From Zopfochytrium polystomum (lineage: Eukaryota > Chytridiomycota > Chytridiomycetes > Chytridiales > Chytridiaceae): a stretch of DNA of 64,000 nt. The stretch is taken from NCBI GenBank assembly GCA_025765615.1, contig JAIVFJ010000047.1:248001-312000 (forward strand), read 5' to 3'. The translations under genes were made by a program, and so were the position numbers. Numbering within the stretch: position 1 is the first letter of the stretch; each line of letters begins with the position of its first letter. The notes beneath the pieces were generated by a model that did no database searches, was not told where the DNA came from, and saw only the letters and a list, made by a program, of their open reading frames with translations. Below, one piece after another: positions 1-10,500 of this stretch.

Positions 1-1056
1 ACTGAAAAAGCACCAGCTCGGAATGACTGACGCGAGAAGCAAACAGTTTACCTTGAAAGCATTGGGAGAGAGCGCCTCGACGGGTGCCAGGAAGTTTCCT
101 GCTGCGCCACATACTACAACGGGGTAAAAAGATCATTAGACGATTGATCCACTAACTCGGCGAAAGGCGAATCCCGCAAGATCGACGATCGATCCCATAC
201 CGACGAAGTCGATGCGTCCGAACTTGTCGTACGTCTTTTTCATCGCCTCGGTGACCTGCTCGAACGATCGCACGTCTGTCTGGACGGGAAGGCATTCCGT
301 TCCTGCCACGTTCAAAGAGGTGACCGACGAGTTACACCACACGCATACGCCCAACACAAAGGACTACACGGTTGCCCGTCCCTCCTCCTCCTCACTCCTC
401 TCTCACTCTTACCAAACTTGCGCTTGATCTCCGCTGCAGTGTCGACCAGCTTGTCCAAAGACCTTCCAGCGACGGCAACGTTCCCACCGTGCCGGGCGAT
501 GGCCTCCGCCATTCCGCGGCAGATGCCGGATCCGCCACCGGTGACGAAGGCGACTTTGCCCTTGAAGAGGGTCGGCTGGGTTGAGTGGGGCAGGCAGTAA
601 TCGCGGTGTGTAAGTGGTCGGTTTCCAGTACGCTCCCCTCCCTGCTTCGGTCTTCTCTTCGGGGTTATAGTCCGTTCCTTTCGACGCGCTCGGTACAGTG
701 CGCGGCAACGACGCGCGGAGGCAAGCGAATGTGCGCACCGTGGACCGCATGGCGCACAAGCGGGCAACCCGACGGACCAACGGCCGACATCCGCGCCGGT
801 TTGGGTGAGTCGCGCTACAACGTCCCGGCTTTGGCAGGCGAAACGGACTCATGAAGGAGGAGGAGGAGGAGGAGGGATGCGCGCGCCACGGGCAGCAGGT
901 TGGGTCACCGGAGCGCTGCGCGAGCGCGGCAGCAACCGGCCGCCCCTGGGGCGGCAGGCAGGCAGGCGGCATGATGACGCCCGCACTAACCAGGAAGACG
1001 TCCGAGGTGGCCGCCTGGGTGGCGTATTGGGTCAGGCGAGGGTCGGTTTTCGGCAT
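1..1056 (-). CDS. 2,4-dienoyl-CoA reductase, peroxisomal type (SDR family), 3' end cut by window
   Basis: Short-chain dehydrogenase of the DECR2/SPS19 type, which uses NADPH to reduce 2,4-dienoyl-CoA during beta-oxidation of unsaturated fatty acids. Five exons are readable on the minus strand: 1056-991, 575-413, 302-201, 113-52, and a last exon that begins at base 1 and leaves the window. All joins keep frame and use GT-AG. The start [14 protein letters not shown] was chosen because exon 1 then joins exon 2 as [14 protein letters not shown], matching the family N-terminus just before the Rossmann strand. Visible motifs are the cofactor loop TGGGSGIC, the segment [10 protein letters not shown] and the family-typical [11 protein letters not shown]. 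The catalytic Tyr-Lys region is off the window. The second Gly of the usual TGGGSGIG is Cys here. The family call is firm; peroxisomal rather than mitochondrial location is inferred from resemblance, since the C-terminus is missing. Confidence 0.85.
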
Positions 1057-2465
1057 TTCTTCGTTTCTTCGTCGAACCGAGATTTTTCTCCCGATTTTCA
1101 TTTCTCCGAAAGCTTGGCCCAGGCACACGGCCAAATAACTTCTTACGGAGACTCACGAGTTTCGACTGCTTCGCGGCTACTTCCACGAAGCAGAGCGGAT
1201 AGAACTACTCTACTTCTGCAGCACTTAGTGATTGCTCTCGAATAACGAACAACTCATTATGGCAAATGCAACTATTTTGTTTTCCGTTTGTCTGTTATGG
1301 GCGAAACACACATATGAGATCGTTGCCCTGGACAATCCTAGGTTGCAAATTTGTACCAGTCGCCCACCGGCGCCAAAGATAATTTTACTCCGTCTGAATC
1401 TCCTTCATTGACTCGACTCTTTAACAACCGTCAAAGATGGTATTTTGCTCACAGCATCCCACAGCAGCGTTGAAACTTTAACATTGCTCGACCCTCTCGG
1501 GTTGCAGCATGCACTGGTGCAACTGTTGGGAGTGTCATGGCATCAGTTTACTTCAGTGTATTAAATTTCCAGTAGTTCATTCAGATGCTGCAAAGTCATC
1601 CTTGTGCTTTCGATTTGTGATTGGCACTGTTGCAGTGGGCAGCAAGCTCATTCTTTTTTTTTTATATTGTTCCAGCCCCGAAGGGCCGACGGGAAGAGAA
1701 AGCGCCATCAGTCACCTCAGCAAACCCACCCCATGCACTACAGACTTACAGGGTCATCAGGCATCTCCACCACACCACTCCTTGTGATTCAAGACTGTAC
1801 TCTTTCTTGTTGCTTTCAACAGCTGGCATCGTGACTTGAACCCTGGGCCCTTGAGTCCAGATAGGGCAGTAAGCTCAATCGTTTTCGTGGACTCGTAGTC
1901 AAAAACAAAATGACGAGTCTCCATTCGTGTGACCAACTTGGACCAGGTCGGAAGGGTGATTAACTCAGGCCATACATTCAGCGACGGCCTCGTCGTTCAC
2001 CAAAACTAGCCTTGACCGGCTGGTTGAAGTCTGCCCTCCGTTTGTGTCCATCGCTCCCTTTTTCTCAATTAACGAGCTCACGGGGGAATGACTTCTAAGC
2101 CTAAGCCCTCCACTTTGCCTTAGCTGCCTTTCATTTTTTCCTTCACCGCGATAGCGGTCTCACGCCTTACAAACATGGGGGCTGCCCTCAGCCTACCCGT
2201 TTGAGACGCCCTCTCCCGAGTGTGAAGCAGTTAGTGCTGTGACAGATTGCCCCCTTTCAAGAATAAGGAGGATGGTCATACGGACTGCAAGAAATCGGCC
2301 GCCGATTCTGCGACCGTTTGCGTACGCGGTGGTAGCCTCACTGATGCCATGGCGGTTTTGAGCAACAGGTACGGCACTTCTCAACCCGCGCCAAAATGTC
2401 TCCTTCCGTTAACGAGATCAAGTTTTTTCGTTTTCAAGTGGAGTGCGGTCGCAAGTAGGCACTAA
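1057..2465. other. Intergenic, no supportable gene
   Basis: No reading frame longer than about 95 codons and no recognisable domain. The stretch is less GC-rich than the flanking genes. On the minus strand near 1829-1840 the string GGTTCAAGTC fits a pol III B-box core, but no paired T-stem or convincing A-box accompanies it, so I do not call a tRNA or SINE. Confidence 0.5.
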
Positions 2466-2469
2466 CTAC

Positions 2470-3487
2470 CCACTTACGAGCTCGCCACCTCCGGTCCTTC
2501 CACTGCCTGAACCGAACACGTCTTGCCCTCCCAAATTCTTGTCTACTCCTTTCTTTGATAAGCCAGCACGCACTCCTGTTCCGATCTGCCCTCCGCTATT
2601 ACCTGCCACTGTATGAATCACACGATAGTGGCGCTCGCAAAGCAGCACGCGTGGGACCTGCGGGAGCAGCCGCAGCCGCAGCTCCGCTTGACCTAGATGA
2701 CGAAACCACTGTCGCCGCCACCGCAGCGGCCACCGCCACCGCCGCAGTCCGTCCGCGAACTCAACCCCAGGCTTCCACCCACTCGCCCAGGACGCTTCGA
2801 TACGGATTTTGCCATGCGGGATGATCGACCGCATCGCACCCAACTATGACGCCGCTTCCGACGGTGCTGCTCCACATACTCCTGCCCGCTCCCGGCGTCA
2901 AAAGCCGCACCCTGCGCTCCTGCCCCCCCTTCCCCCCCCACCCCCCCCAGCAAATGGCCACAAAGCCCCGTGGCCCCAGCCGAAACCAGCCCTACAGCCG
3001 CTCCCCACAGCGGCCTCCTGACGCCTCCGACCCCAACCAGCCGGATCACCACACTCATGGGCACTCACCTGCACCCTACCAGCCCTGCTTCCAGCTCCAC
3101 TACGGCCACTCACCATAGAGTCTTCGCCAAGTATGTTAAAGCCCATCGCGGTCTATCTGCTGCGCGTCACGGCGCCATTTGGTGTTGTGGTAGGGAAGAA
3201 CGATCAGTTTTCCATGGACAGGGACAAGATGGACGACCAGAACCGCTCTGGCGACGCCGTTGGTCATGCAGCACGCCGCCCTTGTCGAGACGACCTCTCA
3301 GCCACCAGTCGCAGCAGCCACCTGCAAAGCGGCCAAAGATGGGACAGGGCGTGGAGATGGAGAGGAGGCATTGCTTGCTGCGTTGTTGAACGAGTTTGTT
3401 GAGCGATGGAAATTTAGCGTCGAGTATGTGTTAGGACATCCCAATAAGATTGATTCGGAGGAGGCTCGTCGTGAGTTTGCGGGGTAA
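2470..3487 (+). CDS. Proline-rich disordered protein, exon structure unresolved
   Basis: Codon pattern and composition suggest coding on the plus strand, but frame changes are frequent. A Pro-rich stretch starts near 2473 (SSPPPVLPLPEPN) and can be left through a GTATGA donor at about 2610. A second Pro-rich segment follows at 2698-2845 (KPLSPPPQRPPPPP) and a third at 2846-3130. A GTATGT donor at 3131 can join an acceptor at 3207, in phase, into a final exon ending at 3487. That last exon ends in a helical, charged segment with LLAALLNEFVERW and HPNKIDSEEARREF. I do not recognise the family and could not fix the start codon. Pro-rich DNA reads as Pro/Ala/Arg in several frames, so part of this may be illusory. 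Confidence 0.3.
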
Positions 3488-4418
3488 TGATTATGTGTGT
3501 GACCTTGTGAAGTATTATTTAATTATAGCGATGATTTCCCAAGTGTCGCAGACGTATAACACTTCCCGGAAAATCGTGACGAGCCCACTCAGCTCATCGG
3601 TGAAAGCGATGCACTTTCGCGAGATTCGACCTAGACACATGGGTAAGGCTACCTAAAGTTGTTTCTCAAAGAATAAGTAGGGAGGGGAGGGAGTTCTCCG
3701 AGAGTGATTACATCTTTCTCAAAAGCTCCCCGCATTATACGCCATCACGACCAACGAAGTCACTTGGAGCATCACGTGTCCTTGGGGTACCGGCCGGTTT
3801 TTTGCAGGCAGCAGGTGTAGAGTAGGTGCTCAATGGTGGAAGCGACCGGGTTCTTGCGCAAACATAATCGAAGAAAGCGTGTTCTGTGTACTGAATATTT
3901 TGGGTGATCGTAATGCGGCACGAGCGACCCGCATGATTCCTCTGAACTTCGTCCCACGGCCGAAAACACGTGCAAGGCACAGCCGGTAAGTTGAGGTCCA
4001 TTTGACCCGGATAAATTGCATCCGACGATGTAAATGTGCACCAGAATCAGTTAGCCGCTCGAAACCAACAGCGCAGTCGGGGGATTACCCAGTTTCACCA
4101 CTTCAACGTACCGACCGCGGTCGCTGGCGAATCTGTCTTAATAGCATTATATATGACCTCAAACTCTTCGCAAGAATAACGGCACGCTCGATACGAAAGT
4201 TTGCAAAAGATGGCAATTACGATGAAGGACGATGAAAAGATTGAAGCAGAAGGCGGAGGGCCCAAAAAACCCCTGCGGGTTTGCTCAACTTGGACACATG
4301 TGTTGGCGGAAAGAGGGAACCAAAAAAGGGAAAGATGGAAAAGGAGAGGATACTCCGCCGTTCCCGAGACCACCTGACAACACCCCCGCCTGTCACGCGC
4401 TTATCACCAACCCGATCT
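3488..4418. other. Intergenic, no supportable gene
   Basis: Only small overlapping frames on both strands and no domain. It probably holds the 3' flanks of the converging proline-rich locus and the membrane-protein gene. Confidence 0.5.
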
Positions 4419-5654
4419 TCAAAAGTTGACGGGGCTCGGCTTTCCATACGGACCGTACCCTGTCGCAGTGCTGGACCCAGAGCTTCCGGTTCCGGGGGGG
4501 CTCGCGGGCACAGCGCCACCGGCGCCGCCGCCGCCGAACCCGCTGCTTGGAATAAAGGGCGGGGGCGACAGCGGCTGCTGCTGCGGCAGCTGCGGGGAGG
4601 TCTTACTGACCGAAGTTGGCGGGTACGCAAAGTACCCGGAGTGCGACTTGACCGGGGTGCCCGGCACGGAGGCGGAGGAGGAGTAGTAGCCTGCCGCGTA
4701 CGGCTGGAAGTTGGGGTCACCTGACGAGAAGCCTACGGCCGCGCCAGCGCGGGGAGCCGGGTCGTTGGCGGAAGCCGCCGGGTTCGAGTCCGTTGAGGAG
4801 ACGGCCTGGACGAGGCAGATGCCGTTGAAGAGCATGAACGAGAGGAGGCACTGCTCGATGTAGATGGAGCTGACGACGTCCTGGTTCGAGATGTCCCAGA
4901 AGATGGCGGTGAGGAAGCCGAGGTAGAGGAGCAGCTCGTACGCGAGGTAGATCCAGTGGTTGTAGAAGGACCGCAGGCGACGGAAGCGTTCGCGGCTGAG
5001 CGGGTTGCGGTCGCCGAGGCGGATGAACTGGTAGTCGACGTACAGGCCGAAGAAGACGTAGTAGGAGGTGGCCACGAGGTTCGAGATGCGGTAGTAGTAC
5101 TTGAAGGTGTCAGAGCTGCGCGCGTCGGCGGAGCTCCAGGCGGCGTTATAGTAGGAGAGAAAGTGGGCTGCGGCGACAAAGGCCGAGAGGAGGAGGTACA
5201 CTCCGGTGAAGGTGAGGGCGGCGGGGGAGCTGACGAGGCCGCCGACGGCCCATCTGCTTCTGGCGGCTCTCGACGTCGAAGAGGATGAGTGGAACAGGCC
5301 CGTGACTGCCTGGAAGCGGATGAAGGTGACGTGGACGGTGACGACCGAGTGTGCCCGCTTCAGGATGGAGATGGTGACGACAGCCCGGCTGAACCACCAG
5401 ATTGTTTGGTCGGCTATCCAAGCGGAGAGGGTGACGAGCATGAGCATGTCGACGACGAGCGACACCGAGGTCGAGACCAGGACGGCGCCCTGCAGGAAAG
5501 AGCCTCTGTAGGAAGCGGCGACCGAGTTGATGATGTTGACGCCGGTCATGAAAGACGGGCCGGACGTGATGACGCCGGCCACACGGTTGAGAATCAGCAG
5601 CTGCGAGCTCGATGAAGCTGCGGCGGCGGCTGCAGCAGCTGCGACGGCGGCCAT
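4419..5654 (-). CDS. Orphan multi-pass membrane protein with Pro/Gly/Ser-rich cytosolic tail
   Basis: Single exon, 411 residues, starting MAAVAAAAAAAAASSSS. I took this Met rather than an upstream in-frame extension, because that extension is a translated GT microsatellite (His-Thr repeats). About seven hydrophobic segments are visible over residues 15-300, for example LVVDMLMLVTLSAWIA, LTFTGVYLLLSAFVAA, YYVFFGLYVDYQF and YLAYELLLYLGFLTAIFW. A tail of about 110 residues follows, with SPPPFIPSSGFGGGGAG and poly-Gln/Pro patches. The layout (seven helices, disordered tail) is like a receptor or sensor, but I see no diagnostic motif of rhodopsin, PQ-loop or Pth11 families, so no function is assigned. 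Confidence 0.7.
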   Translation of the reverse strand: MAAVAAAAAAAAASSSSQLLILNRVAGVITSGPSFMTGVNIINSVAASYRGSFLQGAVLVSTSVSLVVDMLMLVTLSAWIADQTIWWFSRAVVTISILKRAHSVVTVHVTFIRFQAVTGLFHSSSSTSRAARSRWAVGGLVSSPAALTFTGVYLLLSAFVAAAHFLSYYNAAWSSADARSSDTFKYYYRISNLVATSYYVFFGLYVDYQFIRLGDRNPLSRERFRRLRSFYNHWIYLAYELLLYLGFLTAIFWDISNQDVVSSIYIEQCLLSFMLFNGICLVQAVSSTDSNPAASANDPAPRAGAAVGFSSGDPNFQPYAAGYYSSSASVPGTPVKSHSGYFAYPPTSVSKTSPQLPQQQPLSPPPFIPSSGFGGGGAGGAVPASPPGTGSSGSSTATGYGPYGKPSPVNF

Positions 5655-5713
5655 AAGTGAGCGAGCGTGAGGCGTGAAGTGGCGGACTAGTAGGGTACGG
5701 GGGAGAATGTGAG

Positions 5714-5716
<3 letters not shown>

Positions 5717-5755
<39 letters not shown>

Positions 5756-5780
5756 TGTGAGTGAGAGAGCGAGAGAGAGA
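5717..5780. repeat. (GT)n microsatellite followed by a GA-rich tract
   Basis: About 17 GT units at 5717-5750, then GTGAGAGAGCGAGAGAG. It lies 60-130 bp upstream of the membrane-protein start codon. Confidence 0.95.
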
Positions 5781-6147
5781 ATTGGACTCTCTCTCGCTTT
5801 GTCTGTCTCTCTTTGTCTTTTTTTGACTCCTTTTGCTTCGGAAGGGACCTCCGGTCAGTCTGCGCGTGCTCTGTTCCCCCACGTAATCTCGGATTTTGGG
5901 AGGGACGACTCGCACTCGGGACGGCCGGCCACAAACGAACCAATCAATCACCGCCGTCAATAGGCGAGGCAGTTGGTTAGTTAGTTAGTTGGTTCAGTTC
6001 GACTTGCAATGCAATCACGCGCCTGCATGTTTTCTCTTATGCATTTCCACATTTCCCACGCCGATGAGTTTTCTTTGAAGGCCGTTCCCCAATTCTGTGA
6101 TGAAGAGGGCGCGTCGCGCGTTGGTTGATAGATTGCATATCGAGAAC

Positions 6148-6225
6148 GAGAAAGAGAGAGAGAGAGAGAGAGCGTGGGAGAGAAAGAGAGAGAGGGAGAC
6201 AGAAAGAGAGAGACAGACACAGAGA
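6148..6225. repeat. (GA)n-rich purine microsatellite
   Basis: Imperfect GA repeat with GGA and ACA interruptions on the plus strand. Confidence 0.95.
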
Positions 6226-7599
6226 GCAAGAGTGTGGGCCTTGTATGTGCATCTGTGCCTGCGTGTGAGTGAACAAGTTGACTCAGTAAGACTTCAGCTG
6301 CCAACCCAAAGCCAACGTGTCACGGCTGAGAAGGAACCCGTCACGGAAATGCTTCACTTGAAAAGACAACGTCAGGGCCGGGTACCACACAACTCGCGGG
6401 CCTACTTTTTGGATGCGCTTCGATCAATCAAGCGTGCGCCGCCAGCGTCTTGGTCGTTTGGCGCAATCTGGGGAATTTGGTGAAGATGACAGCCGTCCAT
6501 ACTGGCACTGCTGTTTGGTGACACGCAAGCAAAATACTCTGTCTAAAGGTAGAAAGGTAAGAAGGGGGGGACCTTGACAGTTCGGAAGGTATAGGCGCAC
6601 AGAGCCAATCTGTATTCCGCTCTACAAAAATGCCAACGACTCTCATGGTTCGATTGCGCCGGTTCGTAAGCCGAGCAGAAGGTGTTAGCACTATCTGGTG
6701 ACAAGTGCAAAATGAGCGTCAGCAGATCAGGGCCGGGAGGTTCGAGCGCGCGTTCTTTACGCCGCAGCGCGGTTACACAGGAGCTGACTGTTCTGTGAGC
6801 AGCAAAGAGCGACAGCTCGTGTTGTTGAGTTGTCGAGCTGAGTGGTGGTCGTGTACGGTAGGCGCGGCCGATTTAGCGCGATACGAGCAGTGTGTGGGAG
6901 AGCGTCTGCGTGGCATGTGGTGTGCGCGAGTTTTTTGCAGTACCTTGCCGCTGGGGAAAAAAAGAAAAAATTAAAAAAAAAAGTTTTCGCCGACAAAGGT
7001 TTGGGGGCAGCCTTGCTTCTTGCTCCTTCCCATCTGCCGCACTGCCCACGTTCACAGCGATCTGGATATATCAAGACCGGATCTCGCCTGTAGCGTGACG
7101 ATTACTGCCGACGACAATACCCGATCGTTCGATGGCGGTTTGACGGATCGTCACTGGCGTTATCACAGCAGCCGTCAGATAGGCCACCGTGACTCCACGG
7201 CCACGTGCCTCCGCTGTGCGCCGCCGATGCCTTCTGCCCCACACATCGCCAACAACTTTTTTTGCCGACACACAGCCATCAGTGCCGCTGCCACGGGTCA
7301 CTTACGTCGCATTTGCTGCAAAGGGAGTTCAATCACCCTTCTTAATCCGTCTGAATGCAGTTAAACTCAGACTCTGTCAACGCCTTGGCGACACTCCTGT
7401 ACCTTTCTGTGCTCCAATAACCAGTTGCAGAACTGAGTCCATATTAAATTTCAGCACTAACAGTCCTACTCACTCATCTTCTCCAAATCCCCTGCCCCTC
7501 CCTTCTCTCTCTCATTTTCCTTCGCCACTGGTCTAATACCCACTTGTTTTCCCAGGACATCAAAAGTTCTACTGAAAGCCATGGCAACTGCGCTGGACT

Positions 7600-10500
7600 G
7601 TGATATTCGAGTTTGGTGGAAAGAATAGGAGAATTTCTGTTCCTGCCACCACTGGCCTTGATGATTTGCTTCAGCTTGTTGCCACCCGTTGGAAAATTGC
7701 TGTTCCAATTGAGTTATTGTATGTGGACTCTGCGACTGGTGATCAGATGGTCCTTGATGTGGATGATGATCTGCCCAGCTTGCTTTCTCAGAATTTCAAG
7801 TGGAAAGTACGTCGCTTTTTTCTTGTCTGCGCTCCTCCTCAAATTTCTCACAAATTGCAAGGTTCTTGCTGCTGAAAACTCCTCAAGCTCCGCTTCAGAT
7901 GCTGCTGCTAAACCAGTTGTGAACACTGGTACAACAGCTTTTTCAAATGAAGAATCTGGCAGCAGCCACAGTCCTGTTGCTCCTGCTGTTGAGGAGGATA
8001 AGCATGATGAAACTCTTGAACGCAAGAAGGGTCAGTTAATGCTGTTCATCATTTCTCATGAGTGGCTCACTTGTTTTTAACTTGCATGGCTTCCCACAGA
8101 CAAGTGGATCGAGCTGATTCCAGACGATTGGGAATGCAAAACCTTTGTCCAGAAACATCCTTTCTTTATCAGGTCTGTCTGATACTCCTTTAGACATAGC
8201 AGTTGACTCTCTTTGCAGCTACCTGCCAGGCATCAGAGACTGGAGTTGCGATGAATTTGTTTCATGAGCTGAGGGTGGCTTTGTTCAACGACTATAGAGG
8301 CAGTGTCTTTCCTCAAGAGTCTAAACTGCTTGGTCTGCATCCATTTTGGGATGCCAAGTGCCTTGCCTTTGGGCAGAAGTGGGGGGTCAACTTCATGTCA
8401 GGACTGTTTCACTCTTCAGTGATTGTTTTGCTGTGTTCTGATGCGAGTATGGAGAGGATGCTAGAGGCAGACAGATATCCAGACAACTGCTTGCTAGAGG
8501 TATAAAACACTTTTTCCCTGATAACCACTCATCCTTGACACATTGTTCAGTGGGAGCTTGCGCTTCAGATGAAGAAAGAGAAAGGCCATGACATTTTGCC
8601 TATTTTTCTTTCAAGGCAAAGTGACTGCCACCCTTGATGATGGGAAGAAGGCCTTGTTGGTGAAAAACTTCAGCGCCTTTGATCACATGCAAATTCCCTG
8701 ACCTACCCCATGCTCACCCACTGAGCCCTGGCCTCCAAACTGTCTCTGAAACTGTGAAGATGATTATGGAGTTGAATGGGCCAAAGGCTCATCCCGAGAG
8801 TGATATTTTGAAGTGAGTGTAAAAACTTGTTGATTACTCTAATTGTTCACTTTTCACTGATTACGTTCTATTTCAGGATCGTGACAGAAGCCAGGGAAGT
8901 GTATAGCCGCCGCATGGCAGATTTGAAGACTGCAAGTCCAAGTTCAGATATTTCACTCTCCAGATCCAGCTTGGTTGAATTGGAAAAGTGGTTGACTCCA
9001 CTGTCTGCATTGATGGATCTTGAGAGGCAAGCCCTCCTAAAGAATGTGCTTTCTGGATCAAGGCAGTGGCTGCTCAAGAAAGTCTTTCAGTTTCTGTCAC
9101 CAGATGATCCTTCAGCAGCTAGCACTGACAGAGTGATTTGGTTGAAAGGTGTGGCTGGAGTGGGCAAGTCTGTGATGGCTGCCATGGTCTCCAGGGAGCT
9201 GCAGGCCCAGGGCATGCTTGGTGGCTTGTTCTTCTGCAAGCATGATGATGAGCGTCGCAGCAGTGCAAGGAACCTTGTCCTGACCCTGGTGTTTGGTCTT
9301 GCAAAGTTTAGTCTTCAGTTTGGAGAGACTCTGCTTCAAATCAAGCAAGACAATCCAGAGATTCTGTCCAGATCTGTGTTTGAGATGATGAAAGTGCTTC
9401 TTGTTCAGCCATTGGCAAAGGTTGTTGAGCTCTAAGAAGCTGTCTGTGCCTGTGGTGCTGGTTGTGGATGCCCTGGATGAGTGTGGTGCCATCAACAAGA
9501 GAAATGAGATTCTGTCAGTGTTTCAGGAGCTGAATAGGCTCCTTCCCAGCAACGTGAAGATCCTGGTGACTGGACGCCCTGAAGAGGATATTGCCAAGGC
9601 CTTTGAGAAGATTCCCAGTCGATTCAATTGAGCCAACTGCTGAAGAAAACACTCAGGACCAGATCGAATTTACAAGAGACTTCTTGAGGTCCTTGAATGC
9701 TGAATCATTCCTGGTTGATGAAGGATCCAAGACTCTTGTGTCAAAGTCGTCTGGCATTTTTGTCTGGCTTGTAGCTGCTTGCACATACCTGAGAAAATCA
9801 GAGAACGAAGAGATCACACTGGAGCAGATTGAGAACCTTCCAGAGGGCGACCAGATTGGATGGAAGCATTGACCGAATGTATGACAGAATATTCTCAGGG
9901 ATCCTTCAGCCTGCCAAGAAGGGCCATCTAGAGTCACTTCTCAATACTGTGCTGTCCCTGATTGTTCTTGCCTATGAACCTCTGACTGCTGCCACAATCG
10001 TCTCTGTGCTGGACATGGAGAACTCTGAAAATGTGAAGAGATGCATCCGCATGCTTGAGCCAATCCTTGTGCTTGATGGCGCCACCAAGAAGATCAGGAT
10101 TTTCCACAAGTCTGTCAAGGACTACCTGACTGAGCCCATCAAGGTGCACGCTGTCTGTTCAGATTGAAACAAAACTTGGCCATTCTGAATTTGCGAGCCT
10201 GTGCATGCATGTGATGAACAAGAACCTCATGTTCAACATGTGCAATCTGCCATTTTCAGATTTTCATTCAGAGATTCCAGATTTTGATGAAAGGGTGCAG
10301 AAAGGAATCCCACAACACGTTAGATATGCAGTCAAACACTTTTGGGAGCACTGTTTTGATTCAGCTGGCAAAATACCAATCTCCACCATGACACAGCCTT
10401 TGATTGAGCAAAAACTGTTGGCTCAAGTGGAAGAAGTTCTTGTTAAACAAGGACATCACTATCTGGAGGCCTGCAGCTTGCTAGGCTCTCTCGATCTGGT

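Larger units (their letters stand above)
5655..7599. other. Gene-poor spacer with two microsatellites
   Basis: It holds the 5' flanks of the membrane-protein gene and of the large NLR gene. Apart from the GT and GA tracts listed separately I see only short frames. A consensus 3' splice site (ttttcccag) ends at 7554, so an upstream untranslated or start-bearing exon of the NLR may lie here. Confidence 0.45.

Noticed and set aside
5655..5960. N-terminal extension of the membrane protein to 513 residues
   Set aside because: The extra 102 residues are a translated GT/GA microsatellite (His-Thr and Ser-Leu runs) plus 5' flank; the Ala-rich Met at 5654 is a better start.
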